From Thermoguttaceae bacterium (lineage in GTDB: Bacteria > Planctomycetota > Planctomycetia > Pirellulales > Thermoguttaceae): DNA of 64,000 bases. Shown piece after piece: positions 36,012-44,328 of the stretch. The position numbers were made by a program, and so were the translations under genes. Within the stretch, counting starts at the first letter, position 1. Each line of letters begins with the position of its first letter. The DNA is taken from contig JAFRXD010000029.1 of the NCBI GenBank assembly GCA_017441605.1, positions 31,090 to 95,089 on the forward strand, in the 5' to 3' direction. Under the pieces are notes generated by a model. The model saw only the letters and a list, made by a program, of their open reading frames with translations, was not told the DNA's origin and did not search any database.

Positions 36012-37667
36012 CTATTTGCTCGCTTTGTAGACTTTGACGTCGTCGAAAATCACGGTTCCGTCGTTTCCGGCGCCCGAGGCGGAGAGTAGCAGAACGAGCC
36101 GATGAGCTCCGTCGGGAACGATCGCTTTGGCAAAGACTTCCCGATCCCCGTTGGCGTCCGGCTCCGCTTCCGGGTCGAATCCGACGATGACGTCCTCGTC
36201 GACTTTCGTCCAAGCTCCCTTTTCGTCGTTCCAGCGAACGCGAATTCCTCCGGCGCTTTCCCCTTGAATTCTCGCTTTCGCCAAGACGAAATAGGTCTCG
36301 CCCGGCTCAGCGGGAATCGACCCGATATAGCACCCGTTGGTCATGTTCTTAAGCGCGGCCCCCCCGTCTTCGGCGACGAACGTTCCGGTCGGGCTCGTCT
36401 CGATTTGCCACGTCCCCCAATCGGCGGGGCGACCGTTGGCGTCGACGTTGGCGAAGTCGCCGTTCGCGATTAGGTTTTTCTTGTCGGGGTCGTTAAGAAC
36501 TCGCTCTTTCTGCTTTTGCAGCGCGGCTTTGAGATCGCTCAATTCGAAAATCAATTCGGTAACCCCGGGCAGAGCTTCTTCCCACGAGGTCCATTCCTTT
36601 TCCGGGTTTTCCGGCGCCCACCAGCGCTTCTGTTCGCCGTAGACCCAAACGTACTGGTCGGACGCGTTTAGCGCGGCTCTTAAATTGGCGGCGAGGCGAT
36701 CGAAGCGCGTTTCTCCAGGTTCCGGTCCGCGATAGTATTGCGAGCCTTCCGGGTTCGAGTACATATCGAGATAGAATCCAAATCCGACTTGCGTTTGCGC
36801 CCGATATTTGGCGCGATTCTCGGGCGAGACGAGCGCGACCGCCGGTCCCGTTGCCAGAAACATATCGCAAGCCGCGCGGTCGTACTCCGCGGCTCCGTTC
36901 ATATAGTAACCGTTTTCACAGCCGTCGACTAGAACCGTCTCCGGTCCGACCGCGTCGAGCATACCGTCGATAAACGAGGGAAGCAACCCGTAGGAGAACC
37001 CTTTCAGAACGGAGTCCGGATTATCCGCTCGTCCGGCGGGGAAATTGATCGAATTCATCCACAGGCAAAGGATTACCGCGTCCGGCTTTTCTTTGACGAT
37101 CGCCGCGGTCATTTCCGCCCCTCGCTTGCGCGCGAGCGCTTTTGACTCCGCGAACGTTCGACCCGTTTTCGGATCGTGATGGAACATTTGCGCCCCGTAC
37201 GACTCGAAGTCGAAGCAGATATTCGAGTTGGTTTCCCGCGCGACCCAAGCGCAGATCCCCGCTTTTTCGCAAACTTTACTCCAGCAATCGTCGTTCGACC
37301 AATCGAACGGGGTAGGGTAGAAGTCGATTCGAATAAAGTTATCGCGATAGCGCTGGAAGTCGCACGACTCCAAGTTCTTAACGCAAGGAAGGAACCACTC
37401 GCGCTCCCAAGCGTCTTCCGTAAAGAGAACTTGGCTCGCGCATTGTTTTCCCTCCGGCGAGGTCGCGACCAAATCGAACATAATCCCGTCGAACGGCGCG
37501 TTTTCTTCCATCTCGCGCCAGTGTTCCGCGATGTATTCGGTCGTCGGGATGTCCCAACCGAGTTCGATTAGTTTCTTTTTCGGACCCGGTTCGGCGGCGA
37601 AAAGATTCGAGACGAGGCTCGCGATTAGCGCGAGCGCTACAAACGACGCTATATTTGAGCGTTTCAT
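36012..37667 (-). CDS. Secreted TIM-barrel-like protein with C-terminal carbohydrate-binding-like domain
   Basis: A 551-residue exported protein. The signal peptide is MKRSNIASFVALALIASLVSN up to LFAAEP. Residues about 30-370 look like a (beta/alpha)8 barrel: strand-like segments LIELGWDIPTTEYI, DGIMFDL, ICFDFESYGAQMF, AVILCLWMNSI and VLVDGCENGYYMNG carry acidic and aromatic residues at strand ends, as in glycosidases. Residues about 395-551 start with NLIANGDFANVDANGRPADW, a typical opening of CBM4/9- or CBM16-like beta-sandwich domains. No known family signature is certain, so the substrate is open. It follows the GH2 gene by 12 bp with an AAAGGA ribosome site, so the two form an operon, probably for degrading one polysaccharide. 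Confidence 0.72.
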   Translation of the reverse strand: MKRSNIASFVALALIASLVSNLFAAEPGPKKKLIELGWDIPTTEYIAEHWREMEENAPFDGIMFDLVATSPEGKQCASQVLFTEDAWEREWFLPCVKNLESCDFQRYRDNFIRIDFYPTPFDWSNDDCWSKVCEKAGICAWVARETNSNICFDFESYGAQMFHHDPKTGRTFAESKALARKRGAEMTAAIVKEKPDAVILCLWMNSINFPAGRADNPDSVLKGFSYGLLPSFIDGMLDAVGPETVLVDGCENGYYMNGAAEYDRAACDMFLATGPAVALVSPENRAKYRAQTQVGFGFYLDMYSNPEGSQYYRGPEPGETRFDRLAANLRAALNASDQYVWVYGEQKRWWAPENPEKEWTSWEEALPGVTELIFELSDLKAALQKQKERVLNDPDKKNLIANGDFANVDANGRPADWGTWQIETSPTGTFVAEDGGAALKNMTNGCYIGSIPAEPGETYFVLAKARIQGESAGGIRVRWNDEKGAWTKVDEDVIVGFDPEAEPDANGDREVFAKAIVPDGAHRLVLLLSASGAGNDGTVIFDDVKVYKASK

Positions 37668-37679
37668 TGGCGTCCTTTC

Positions 37680-40600
37680 TTAACGATTGGCGTTAACGTT
37701 GGCTTTGATTAGGAGATTTCGCAAAATGCGCTCGGCGACCGGGTTGGGAAGCGATTCCTGGACTAGCCAAGTCGACAGAATCATTTCGCCCTCCCCGATT
37801 TTCCAAGAGGCGAGCGAAAGCCCCGCGCCGTAGCCCATTTGCGTGCTGAACCCGCCCGCGATCGCGACGTCCGGTTCCGGAACTTGGTTTCGGAACGTCG
37901 CTTGCGGAACGACGTCGCGGTAAAATACGTAGTCGACGACCTGTCCCGAGGGAAGACCGTCGAACGCGGGGTCGCGGCGGTTCCAGTCGTCTTTGTGATA
38001 GAGCCAGTTCGGAAGTCGTTCCACGACGCCCTTTTGCTTGAACGGCATATAACGGGTCGGTTCGTCCCCCTCGGCGAAGACGTCCGTCGAGAGAAAGACG
38101 ACGCTCGTCCCCGCGCTAACAAGCTCGAAGAGTTTCGCGAACTCCGCCTCGCTCCCGCGGTTCGTCGTTTTCCCGACGAGGAGTCGATCCCCGGGCTCGA
38201 CCTTGACCGGCTCGCCGCTCTCGTTGGTAAACGGTTTCGCCGGGATTCCGATCGCGTCCAGTTTCGCCAGTAAATCCGCGTCGTCGCCCCAGACGTAAAT
38301 ATTGCCGTCTCCAACGCTTGGAAATTCGTCCCGATTAAAGGTAAAGAACCGTTCCGAGCCAAACGCCGCGGCGCGCTCTTGCGTCTCGACGAAAAACCGG
38401 CATTCGCCCGTCGGCGTTCCTCGGGGAATTTCGACCTCGAATTCGAAGGCGGGTTGGACGAACGGGACTTCTTGTCCCGGATCCGGTTCGGGAATCGTTA
38501 AAGTTCGCGTTTCGTCGAAGAAGCGCTCCCCGTTCGGACCGACGACGACCAATCGGACGGGGTAATCCCCCGGCGCGAGGACGTCCTCGTTGACGAGAAC
38601 CGCCTCGGCGCGGACTTTGCCGCCGGAAACGGCGCTTTGCGGCTCGACGAACGCGCTAAATCGCAAGGGCGCGAAGACTTCCGCCATCGCGTCGACCGTT
38701 CCCGGTTTAAGCTCGCGAAAGATCGTCGTAAGTCCCTCGCCAGATATCCCTTGGTCGTGCGTTCCGGTTACGCTGTGCGCGATAACGTTCGCGTTCGCGC
38801 GAATCGCGTTGATTCCAAGCCGTCGCTGCTCTCCCATAAGCGCGATCGCTTGGCGGAAGAAGTCCTCTTGCGTCGCGAAGACCTCGTCGAGTTTCCAGCG
38901 ATTCCAGTCGGCGTTGAATTGGTCGAGCCGCCAACGATAGTGAAGCGCGTCCGCCGCGTCCGTCGCGCCGTATTGCTCGTAGTAACGCGTTAGCCTAAAG
39001 AGATCGACCGCGCTTCCGATTCCGTACTCCGAGAGGAAGACCGGGAGACCGTCTTTGCTATGAGTTCGCAACTCGTTAATAATCGCGGCCGTATGGGGAA
39101 CCGGCTTGTACGGATGCGTATCGGCGAGCTCGTTTTGCCAGACGCGCGAACCGGGATTGGCGAATCGCCCGATCGGTTCGACCCGCAACGTTTTTTGCCC
39201 GAGATCGAAGAGCGAAAACTCGTCGAGATTGGGCGACTCCCCGCTCGGAAGCCAGCCGTAACTCCACGCCCCGCTCGGATTGCGCTCGCTGGAAAAGTCT
39301 TCGCGCGCGTCGAATACCGTTCCGTCGTCGCAAGTTATTTTGAAGTCGACCGCCGTCGTGTCCCCGTGTCCGTCCCCGTCTCCGATTCCAACGACGAGCG
39401 ACAGCGACTCGCCCTTTTTAAACTCGAGCGCGGATTTGTCGATAAGTTGAGCCCCCTTTTCCGATTGGGTCGAAATCGCGGCGCTTTTGCCCGCGCCCTC
39501 GAGATTGAGCCGACCGTTCCAGAGTTCCGTTCGTCCTTCGGCGGTTTCTTTAACTAGACGGAGATCGACCGTGGCGCTCCCGTGAACGACGACGTCGTTA
39601 AATCGCGCGGTTAGATCGCAAACGCAATCCTTGGGGGCGGCCCATCTTAGCGCGACGTATTCCCGATCGACGTCCCCCGGGTGCAGAAACAGGGTTTTGG
39701 ACTCCCATTGAGTTCCGTCGAAGAAAAACGATTCGCTCGTCTCGTTCTTAATAACCCCCGGCATAAACGCGCCGCCGTCTCGTCGCCAGATGGCGTAGTT
39801 CGCGGTAATCGGCGCCGATTTCGCGAACGCGTCGAAACTTCCGCTATTGAGAAAGACGACTCCGTCCGGGTCGAGATCGCGAACTTTGTCGAGAAGCCGC
39901 GCCGCTTGGAGAACCAGTTGGGAATCGAACGTCTCGTTGAGAAGTCCCCAAATAACGACGCTAGGATGGTTTCGATCCCGTCGAATCATTCCGAGCGTCT
40001 GCGCCTCGTATCGCGCGGGACGCTCCGGGCAGCTTTCGTACTGCCAGCCGGCGAGACATTCGTCGTAGACCAGAAAACCGATTCGGTCGCACAAGTCGAG
40101 CTGGAAACGACGCGGCATGCCCGCGATATAGCGGATCATATTGAATCCCATCGTCTTGCAGGTAATAATGTCCTTGCGATAGAGGTCGGGATCGAGAGGA
40201 AGACGATGGGTGATCGGAGAGTCGCTCCCGGAGTGCGAGCACTTTAAATAGATTCGTTTTCCGTTGAGCCGGAAGTATCCGTTCTCGAACCGGAAGTCGC
40301 GAAACCCGCAGGTCGCCCCCTTGCGCTCGAGCGTTGCGCCCGATTGGTCGGAAAGTGTTGCGACGACGGAATATAGATTTGGATCGTTGAGATTCCACAA
40401 CTTGAAGTCGGGAACGATCGTCTTGGCGACGAGCGTTGAGCGCCCCGCCGGAACCTCCGCGTCGACCCGCGTTTCCGGAGAGAACTCTCCCCCGTCGCAA
40501 GAGACCGCCGCGAGCGCTAGGGCGCCCTTCCAAGGCGCGCCGGTCGCGTTGTCGATTTCAAGTCGCGCCTCGATCTCTCCCGTTTTCCAGTTGGGAACGA

Positions 40601-41213
40601 GATGTTCGTCCGCGATTCGGACCCCGGGAACCAACTCCAGCTCGACCGAATCGACAAGTCCTCCGGAAGCGTAGCCGCAGCCGGGGACGATCGCGTTCGT
40701 ATTGTTGCGACGAGGAATGTTCGCCATCGAAATCCCGTCGATCGGCTCGTCCGAAGCGTTGAGAACCCGAACCGTCAGGCGATTGGTTTCTCCCGCCGGT
40801 TTGAGCGCCCCGGTCGTTTCCAACTCGAACGCCTCCTCGCCCCCTTCGTGAAATCCTAGATAGACCCCGTTGAGCCAGACGTCCGCCCGGTACTCCGCCT
40901 GCCAAAAGCGAAGAAGCGCTCGTCCGTCGGGATTCGGATTCTCGGGCGTCTTAAATTCGCGCTCGTACCAAACGAGACCGTGGTAGGTTCGAAAGACCTC
41001 TTGAATTACCCCGGGAACCGAGATTTCGCTCGTTTCGCCCGAGTTGGCGAGCGGGGCTTCGAACCAATTCTTCGCCTTCCCGACATTGTCGGGGTCGGTT
41101 CGGATTCGCCACGCGCCGTCTAGCGAAACGATCGCGGTCGCGGCGAACGAATTGACGCGAGCGCAAACGAGCGCTAGCGCGACAAAAACTAGGGAACGGA
41201 AAAAACGCGACAT
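37680..41213 (-). CDS. Secreted glycoside hydrolase family 2 protein (beta-galactosidase/glucuronidase-like) with an internal insertion
   Basis: A 1177-residue exported enzyme. The signal peptide is MSRFFRSLVFVALALVCARVNSFA up to about residue 25. Next comes the GH2 sugar-binding domain (SLDGAWRIRTDPD, ALLRFWQAEYRADVWLNGVYLG), an Ig-like domain, and the TIM barrel (NGKRIYLKCSHSGSD). The acid/base glutamate is Glu427 in HPSVVIWGLLNE and the likely nucleophile Glu729 in VFLSEYGIG. These are 302 residues apart, whereas GH2 enzymes such as LacZ have about 75-100. The extra part (about 460-700) reads as a beta-rich, NPCBM-like module. Ig-like and unknown domains follow to the end. An ATG at 41264 is possible, but the ATG at 41213 has GAGG upstream and starts the signal peptide. 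First gene of the operon. Confidence 0.85.
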   Translation of the reverse strand: MSRFFRSLVFVALALVCARVNSFAATAIVSLDGAWRIRTDPDNVGKAKNWFEAPLANSGETSEISVPGVIQEVFRTYHGLVWYEREFKTPENPNPDGRALLRFWQAEYRADVWLNGVYLGFHEGGEEAFELETTGALKPAGETNRLTVRVLNASDEPIDGISMANIPRRNNTNAIVPGCGYASGGLVDSVELELVPGVRIADEHLVPNWKTGEIEARLEIDNATGAPWKGALALAAVSCDGGEFSPETRVDAEVPAGRSTLVAKTIVPDFKLWNLNDPNLYSVVATLSDQSGATLERKGATCGFRDFRFENGYFRLNGKRIYLKCSHSGSDSPITHRLPLDPDLYRKDIITCKTMGFNMIRYIAGMPRRFQLDLCDRIGFLVYDECLAGWQYESCPERPARYEAQTLGMIRRDRNHPSVVIWGLLNETFDSQLVLQAARLLDKVRDLDPDGVVFLNSGSFDAFAKSAPITANYAIWRRDGGAFMPGVIKNETSESFFFDGTQWESKTLFLHPGDVDREYVALRWAAPKDCVCDLTARFNDVVVHGSATVDLRLVKETAEGRTELWNGRLNLEGAGKSAAISTQSEKGAQLIDKSALEFKKGESLSLVVGIGDGDGHGDTTAVDFKITCDDGTVFDAREDFSSERNPSGAWSYGWLPSGESPNLDEFSLFDLGQKTLRVEPIGRFANPGSRVWQNELADTHPYKPVPHTAAIINELRTHSKDGLPVFLSEYGIGSAVDLFRLTRYYEQYGATDAADALHYRWRLDQFNADWNRWKLDEVFATQEDFFRQAIALMGEQRRLGINAIRANANVIAHSVTGTHDQGISGEGLTTIFRELKPGTVDAMAEVFAPLRFSAFVEPQSAVSGGKVRAEAVLVNEDVLAPGDYPVRLVVVGPNGERFFDETRTLTIPEPDPGQEVPFVQPAFEFEVEIPRGTPTGECRFFVETQERAAAFGSERFFTFNRDEFPSVGDGNIYVWGDDADLLAKLDAIGIPAKPFTNESGEPVKVEPGDRLLVGKTTNRGSEAEFAKLFELVSAGTSVVFLSTDVFAEGDEPTRYMPFKQKGVVERLPNWLYHKDDWNRRDPAFDGLPSGQVVDYVFYRDVVPQATFRNQVPEPDVAIAGGFSTQMGYGAGLSLASWKIGEGEMILSTWLVQESLPNPVAERILRNLLIKANVNANR

Positions 41214-41326
41214 GCTCGACCTCGCTATGCGTTCGATACGAGAGGAACTTGGAACCTGTTCCATTATCCATAATCGAAACGAAAAGTCGACGAAAACCTA
41301 ACGTTTTTCAAAAAACAATTATGGGC

Positions 41327-41355
41327 TTGCGGGATTTTTTATATTTCGCTAGGAT
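41327..41355 (+). promoter_or_regulatory. Promoter candidate of the TPR lipoprotein-rimI operon
   Basis: TTGCGG (41327-41332), a 17-bp spacer, TAGGAT (41350-41355). The 285-bp gap is divergent; the GH2 promoter on the other strand was not resolved. Confidence 0.45.
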
Positions 41356-41498
41356 TGGGCGACTTGTTTTCAAGCGAGACTCCGGCGCGCCTCTTTTGAA
41401 GGATTCAAAAGCTTTTTCCGACGGCGCGTCGCGAGCGGAGCGGAGCGAACCAAGGGCGCTCGACTCCCCATTGCGTCGGAACGAACGGATTTGTGGCG

Positions 41499-42869
41499 AT
41501 GTTTTTTCAATACTGCTCATTTAGCGATTCGCGCGGCTTGGCGCGGTTTGGCGGCGCGGCGATTCTATTGCCGCTGGCGGCGCTCGCGCTCCTCTCGGCG
41601 AACGGATGCGCCTCTTCCGGCGCTTCGGCCGCTTCTCGCAACGCGCAAGGCGTCGAATATTTCTCCGCGGGTCAATACGACAAGGCGATCGCCATGTTCG
41701 AGGACTCTATTGAAGAGAACCCCGAATCGGCGGAAACCTACTACAATCTCGGCTCCGCGCTTCAGCGCAAAGCGAACGAAACCGGCGATTTCAAAATGTT
41801 GGCGCAGGCGGAGGACGCCTATTGGACCGCTTTGGAAACCAACCCCGCTCCGGAAACGATCGTCTGCTGTTATCGCGGAATCGCCACCGCGTCGACCGCT
41901 CGAGGCGATTCCGACAACGCGATGCGCGCTCTCGAAGAATGGCGCGATCGCAATCCCGACTCGATCGAGCCCAAACTCGAAATCGCCTATCTCTTGGAGG
42001 CGCAAGAGCGCGACGACGACGCCTACGAGGCGCTGCGCGAAGTTGCCGAGCTCGCTCCCAACGATTATCGCGCTTATTATAAGATGGGCGAGTTGTCCGA
42101 GCGCGCCGGCGATTTGGACGACGCCTCCCAACAGACGAGCATCGCCGCGAATTTGAATCGCTCCAACGTCGAAATTTCCCGCCGAGCTCGTTCCCTCGAG
42201 TCCCAATTGGCGGCTCAACGACGCGAACTCGAGGAAGACGAGGACGACGAAGAGGAAGAGTCCGCGTTGGCGAGCGACGAGACGCCTCGCTCGCGAACGA
42301 CCCGAGTGGAATCGACCTCCGCGAGCGCCGAAGAAGAGTCCGTTCCCGCCTTGACCCTACCTCCGGAAGAGGAGAAACCTCAACCTCCCGCGGCTCCCTC
42401 TCAAGAGGATTCCGTTCCAATTTCCGCCGCTCCGAAGCTGGGTTTTGGCGAGGTCGTCGTTCTTTCGAATGGCGGTTCAGACCCGGCGCCCAGCTCGTCG
42501 CTGGACTCGACTCGCGTCGCGCAAACATCGGAACCTTCCGGCGCGACTTGGGCGAAACCTGACGCCGACGATTCCGACGTTAAGTGGATCTCCGCGACGA
42601 ATTCTCCGGGAACCGTCGCTCAAGCGAGCGCCACGTCCCCGAAAAACGTTCCAGCCGCCGAAACATCCGCGCCGGCTCCCCTTAAGGCGGCGCCGCGACC
42701 CGCCGAAGCCCCGACGAGTCAAACGAGCGCGAGCGAACCGGCGACGGCGAAACCCGCCCTTCCGGCTCCCGCGCCCAGTCGAGCGAATAAGTCGGAAACG
42801 AAGCGCCGCAAGAACAGAACCGATATGGGAGCCGGATTCCCGAATATTCGAGCCGGTTCTTTCTTCTAA
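41499..42869 (+). CDS. TPR-containing lipoprotein with acidic and Pro/Ala-rich tail
   Basis: A 456-residue exported protein. The hydrophobic stretch ILLPLAALALLSANGC ends in a lipobox cysteine at about residue 37, so it is probably a lipoprotein. TPR-like repeats cover about residues 50-235 (NAQGVEYFSAGQYDKAIAMF and ETYYNLGSALQRKA). Then come a strongly acidic segment (EEDEDDEEEE) and a long Ser/Ala/Pro-rich, probably disordered tail. The function is unknown; the design parallels the lipoprotein at 3565-5178. A GTG at 41493 is the alternative start. It is followed 20 bp later by rimI. Confidence 0.75.
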   Translation: MFFQYCSFSDSRGLARFGGAAILLPLAALALLSANGCASSGASAASRNAQGVEYFSAGQYDKAIAMFEDSIEENPESAETYYNLGSALQRKANETGDFKMLAQAEDAYWTALETNPAPETIVCCYRGIATASTARGDSDNAMRALEEWRDRNPDSIEPKLEIAYLLEAQERDDDAYEALREVAELAPNDYRAYYKMGELSERAGDLDDASQQTSIAANLNRSNVEISRRARSLESQLAAQRRELEEDEDDEEEESALASDETPRSRTTRVESTSASAEEESVPALTLPPEEEKPQPPAAPSQEDSVPISAAPKLGFGEVVVLSNGGSDPAPSSSLDSTRVAQTSEPSGATWAKPDADDSDVKWISATNSPGTVAQASATSPKNVPAAETSAPAPLKAAPRPAEAPTSQTSASEPATAKPALPAPAPSRANKSETKRRKNRTDMGAGFPNIRAGSFF

Positions 42870-42889
42870 CGATACATAAGGAGCGAACT

Positions 42890-43447
42890 ATGAACTCGAC
42901 CGCCGCTGTTTTGACGCCCGTCGCGCCCTTCGGCGAGCTTCGGATCGCCGAAACGTCTCCCTTGGAGTTTTCGAGCGCCGTCGGAACCGACGTCCCCGAG
43001 CTGCTCGCGATCGAGCGAGAGTCGTTCGAGTACCCCTGGTCTCGCGCCGAGTTCGAGTACTGCCTCGCCGCGAGGAGTTGCCGCGGAATCGTCGTCAAAC
43101 GAGAGGGCGAGACGCTCGGATACCTCTTTTACGAGATCCTCAATTACGGCTTCGAGCTGATTAGTTGCGCCGTTCGAAAATCGGAGCGCCGTCTCGGAAT
43201 CGGGACGGCTTTGGTTCGGCGTCTTATGGAGGAACTGGACGAGCGTCGTTGCGAGATCTCTTGCGTCGCGAGGGAGAGAAACGTTCCCGCGCAGCTATTT
43301 CTTCGAAGTTTGGGATTTCGCGTTTCGGCGATCGTCGCGGGGTTCTATCGCGACGCCGACGAGGACGCGTATCGCATGCGCTATTATAGCGACGAATGGG
43401 AATTGACGACCGACCGCTCCCGCGACCGGCTTTGGGCGCTTCGCTAA
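42890..43447 (+). CDS. rimI: Ribosomal-protein-alanine N-acetyltransferase-like (RimI)
   Basis: A 185-residue GNAT enzyme. The RimI-type substrate region is ESFEYPWSRAEFEYCL, the core ISCAVRKSERRLGIGTALVRRL holds the acetyl-CoA loop R-x-x-G-x-G/A, and VARERNVPAQLFLRSLGF follows. Family members acetylate the N-terminal alanine of ribosomal protein S18 and similar proteins in the cytosol. The 40 or so N-terminal residues are an extension over E. coli RimI (148 residues). The ATG at 42890 is preceded by AAGGAG with 6-nt spacing. It sits 20 bp after the TPR lipoprotein gene and ends before a strong terminator. Confidence 0.85.
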   Translation: MNSTAAVLTPVAPFGELRIAETSPLEFSSAVGTDVPELLAIERESFEYPWSRAEFEYCLAARSCRGIVVKREGETLGYLFYEILNYGFELISCAVRKSERRLGIGTALVRRLMEELDERRCEISCVARERNVPAQLFLRSLGFRVSAIVAGFYRDADEDAYRMRYYSDEWELTTDRSRDRLWALR

Positions 43448-43497
43448 AACCGAGCGCCCGAGAGCGCGGCGCCGATTTTTTATCGTTCTCTTTCTTG

Positions 43498-43526
43498 GGA
43501 CGCCGAACCCGTCGGCGTCCTTTTTT
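43498..43526 (+). terminator. Terminator of rimI
   Basis: A 9-bp stem GGACGCCGA / TCGGCGTCC with a 5-nt loop, followed by TTTTTT. The rest of the 312-bp gap to yajC holds only the yajC promoter. Confidence 0.87.
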
Positions 43527-43639
43527 GTTTCCCTTAGTTTTTTCCGCGATTCCCGCCCCTTTTCAGTTGGGGCGGTGAGGATTTTATCGAGAGAAGGGGT
43601 TTTTTTGGGAAAATTGACGTTATTTGACGCGCGGCGCCC

Positions 43640-43668
43640 TTGTCGACCTTGGCAAGAGGGTTTATTAT
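43640..43668 (+). promoter_or_regulatory. Promoter of yajC (probably yajC-secDF)
   Basis: TTGTCG (43640-43645), a 17-bp spacer, TATTAT (43663-43668), about 90 bp before the yajC ATG. Confidence 0.6.
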
Positions 43669-43759
43669 TATAGACTGATAGACGAGTATCGTCCGTTTCG
43701 GTTCGGCGTTCGGATCGATGGGCGAGCTCGCAACCCCGTTTGTTCGAGGAACGAAACTA

Positions 43760-44155
43760 ATGACCGTCGCTACGACCTTGGCGTCGTCGGCGTTTTTGCC
43801 GACGTTGTTCGCGCAAGAAGGCGCCCCCAATCCCGCTCCCGCCGGGAGCGGAGCGTTCGGCGCCGTTATGATGATCTTCGTTTTTCTGATCGCGATGTGG
43901 CTCCTTTTTGTTCTTCCGAGCAAATCCCGCGATAAGCAGGCGAAGAAGTTGATCGATTCGATCAAGATCAACGACAAGGTTCTGACCTACGGCGGCGTGA
44001 TCGGCGAGGTCTATTCGATTGACAAAGATCAGGGCGAGATCACCCTCCGAGTCGACGACGCCAACAACGTCAAGATTCGTTTCGCGCTTTCCTCCGTCTA
44101 CTTTGTTTACAACAAAGACGCGGCGAAGGAAGCGGCCAAGAAATCCTCGAAATAG
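43760..44155 (+). CDS. yajC: Preprotein translocase accessory subunit YajC
   Basis: A 131-residue inner-membrane protein of the SecDF-YajC complex that assists Sec-dependent export. A first hydrophobic segment (TTLASSAFLPTLFA) and then the main membrane helix FGAVMMIFVFLIAMWLLFVLP are followed by the family signature RDKQAKKLIDSIKINDKVLTYGG and a small beta domain. It is slightly longer than E. coli YajC (110) because of the extra N-terminal hydrophobic stretch. The ATG at 43760 has GAGGA 9 nt upstream; an in-frame ATG at 43718 lacks one. It lies 173 bp before secDF. Confidence 0.92.
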   Translation: MTVATTLASSAFLPTLFAQEGAPNPAPAGSGAFGAVMMIFVFLIAMWLLFVLPSKSRDKQAKKLIDSIKINDKVLTYGGVIGEVYSIDKDQGEITLRVDDANNVKIRFALSSVYFVYNKDAAKEAAKKSSK

Positions 44156-44328
44156 AAAAAGTAGAACGAACGGCGTTTTCGCCGCGCGTCGTTTCTCTTT
44201 GGAAACGGCGCTTTCGACGCGATAGAATTGAGCGAGCGCGCGCGGTTCGCGAGCGCTTCGTTTTTCCCCGACGAACGTCCTTGCGCGAGTTGGGAAGACT
44301 CGTTACTTTATTAGTTGTTTTGACTCCA

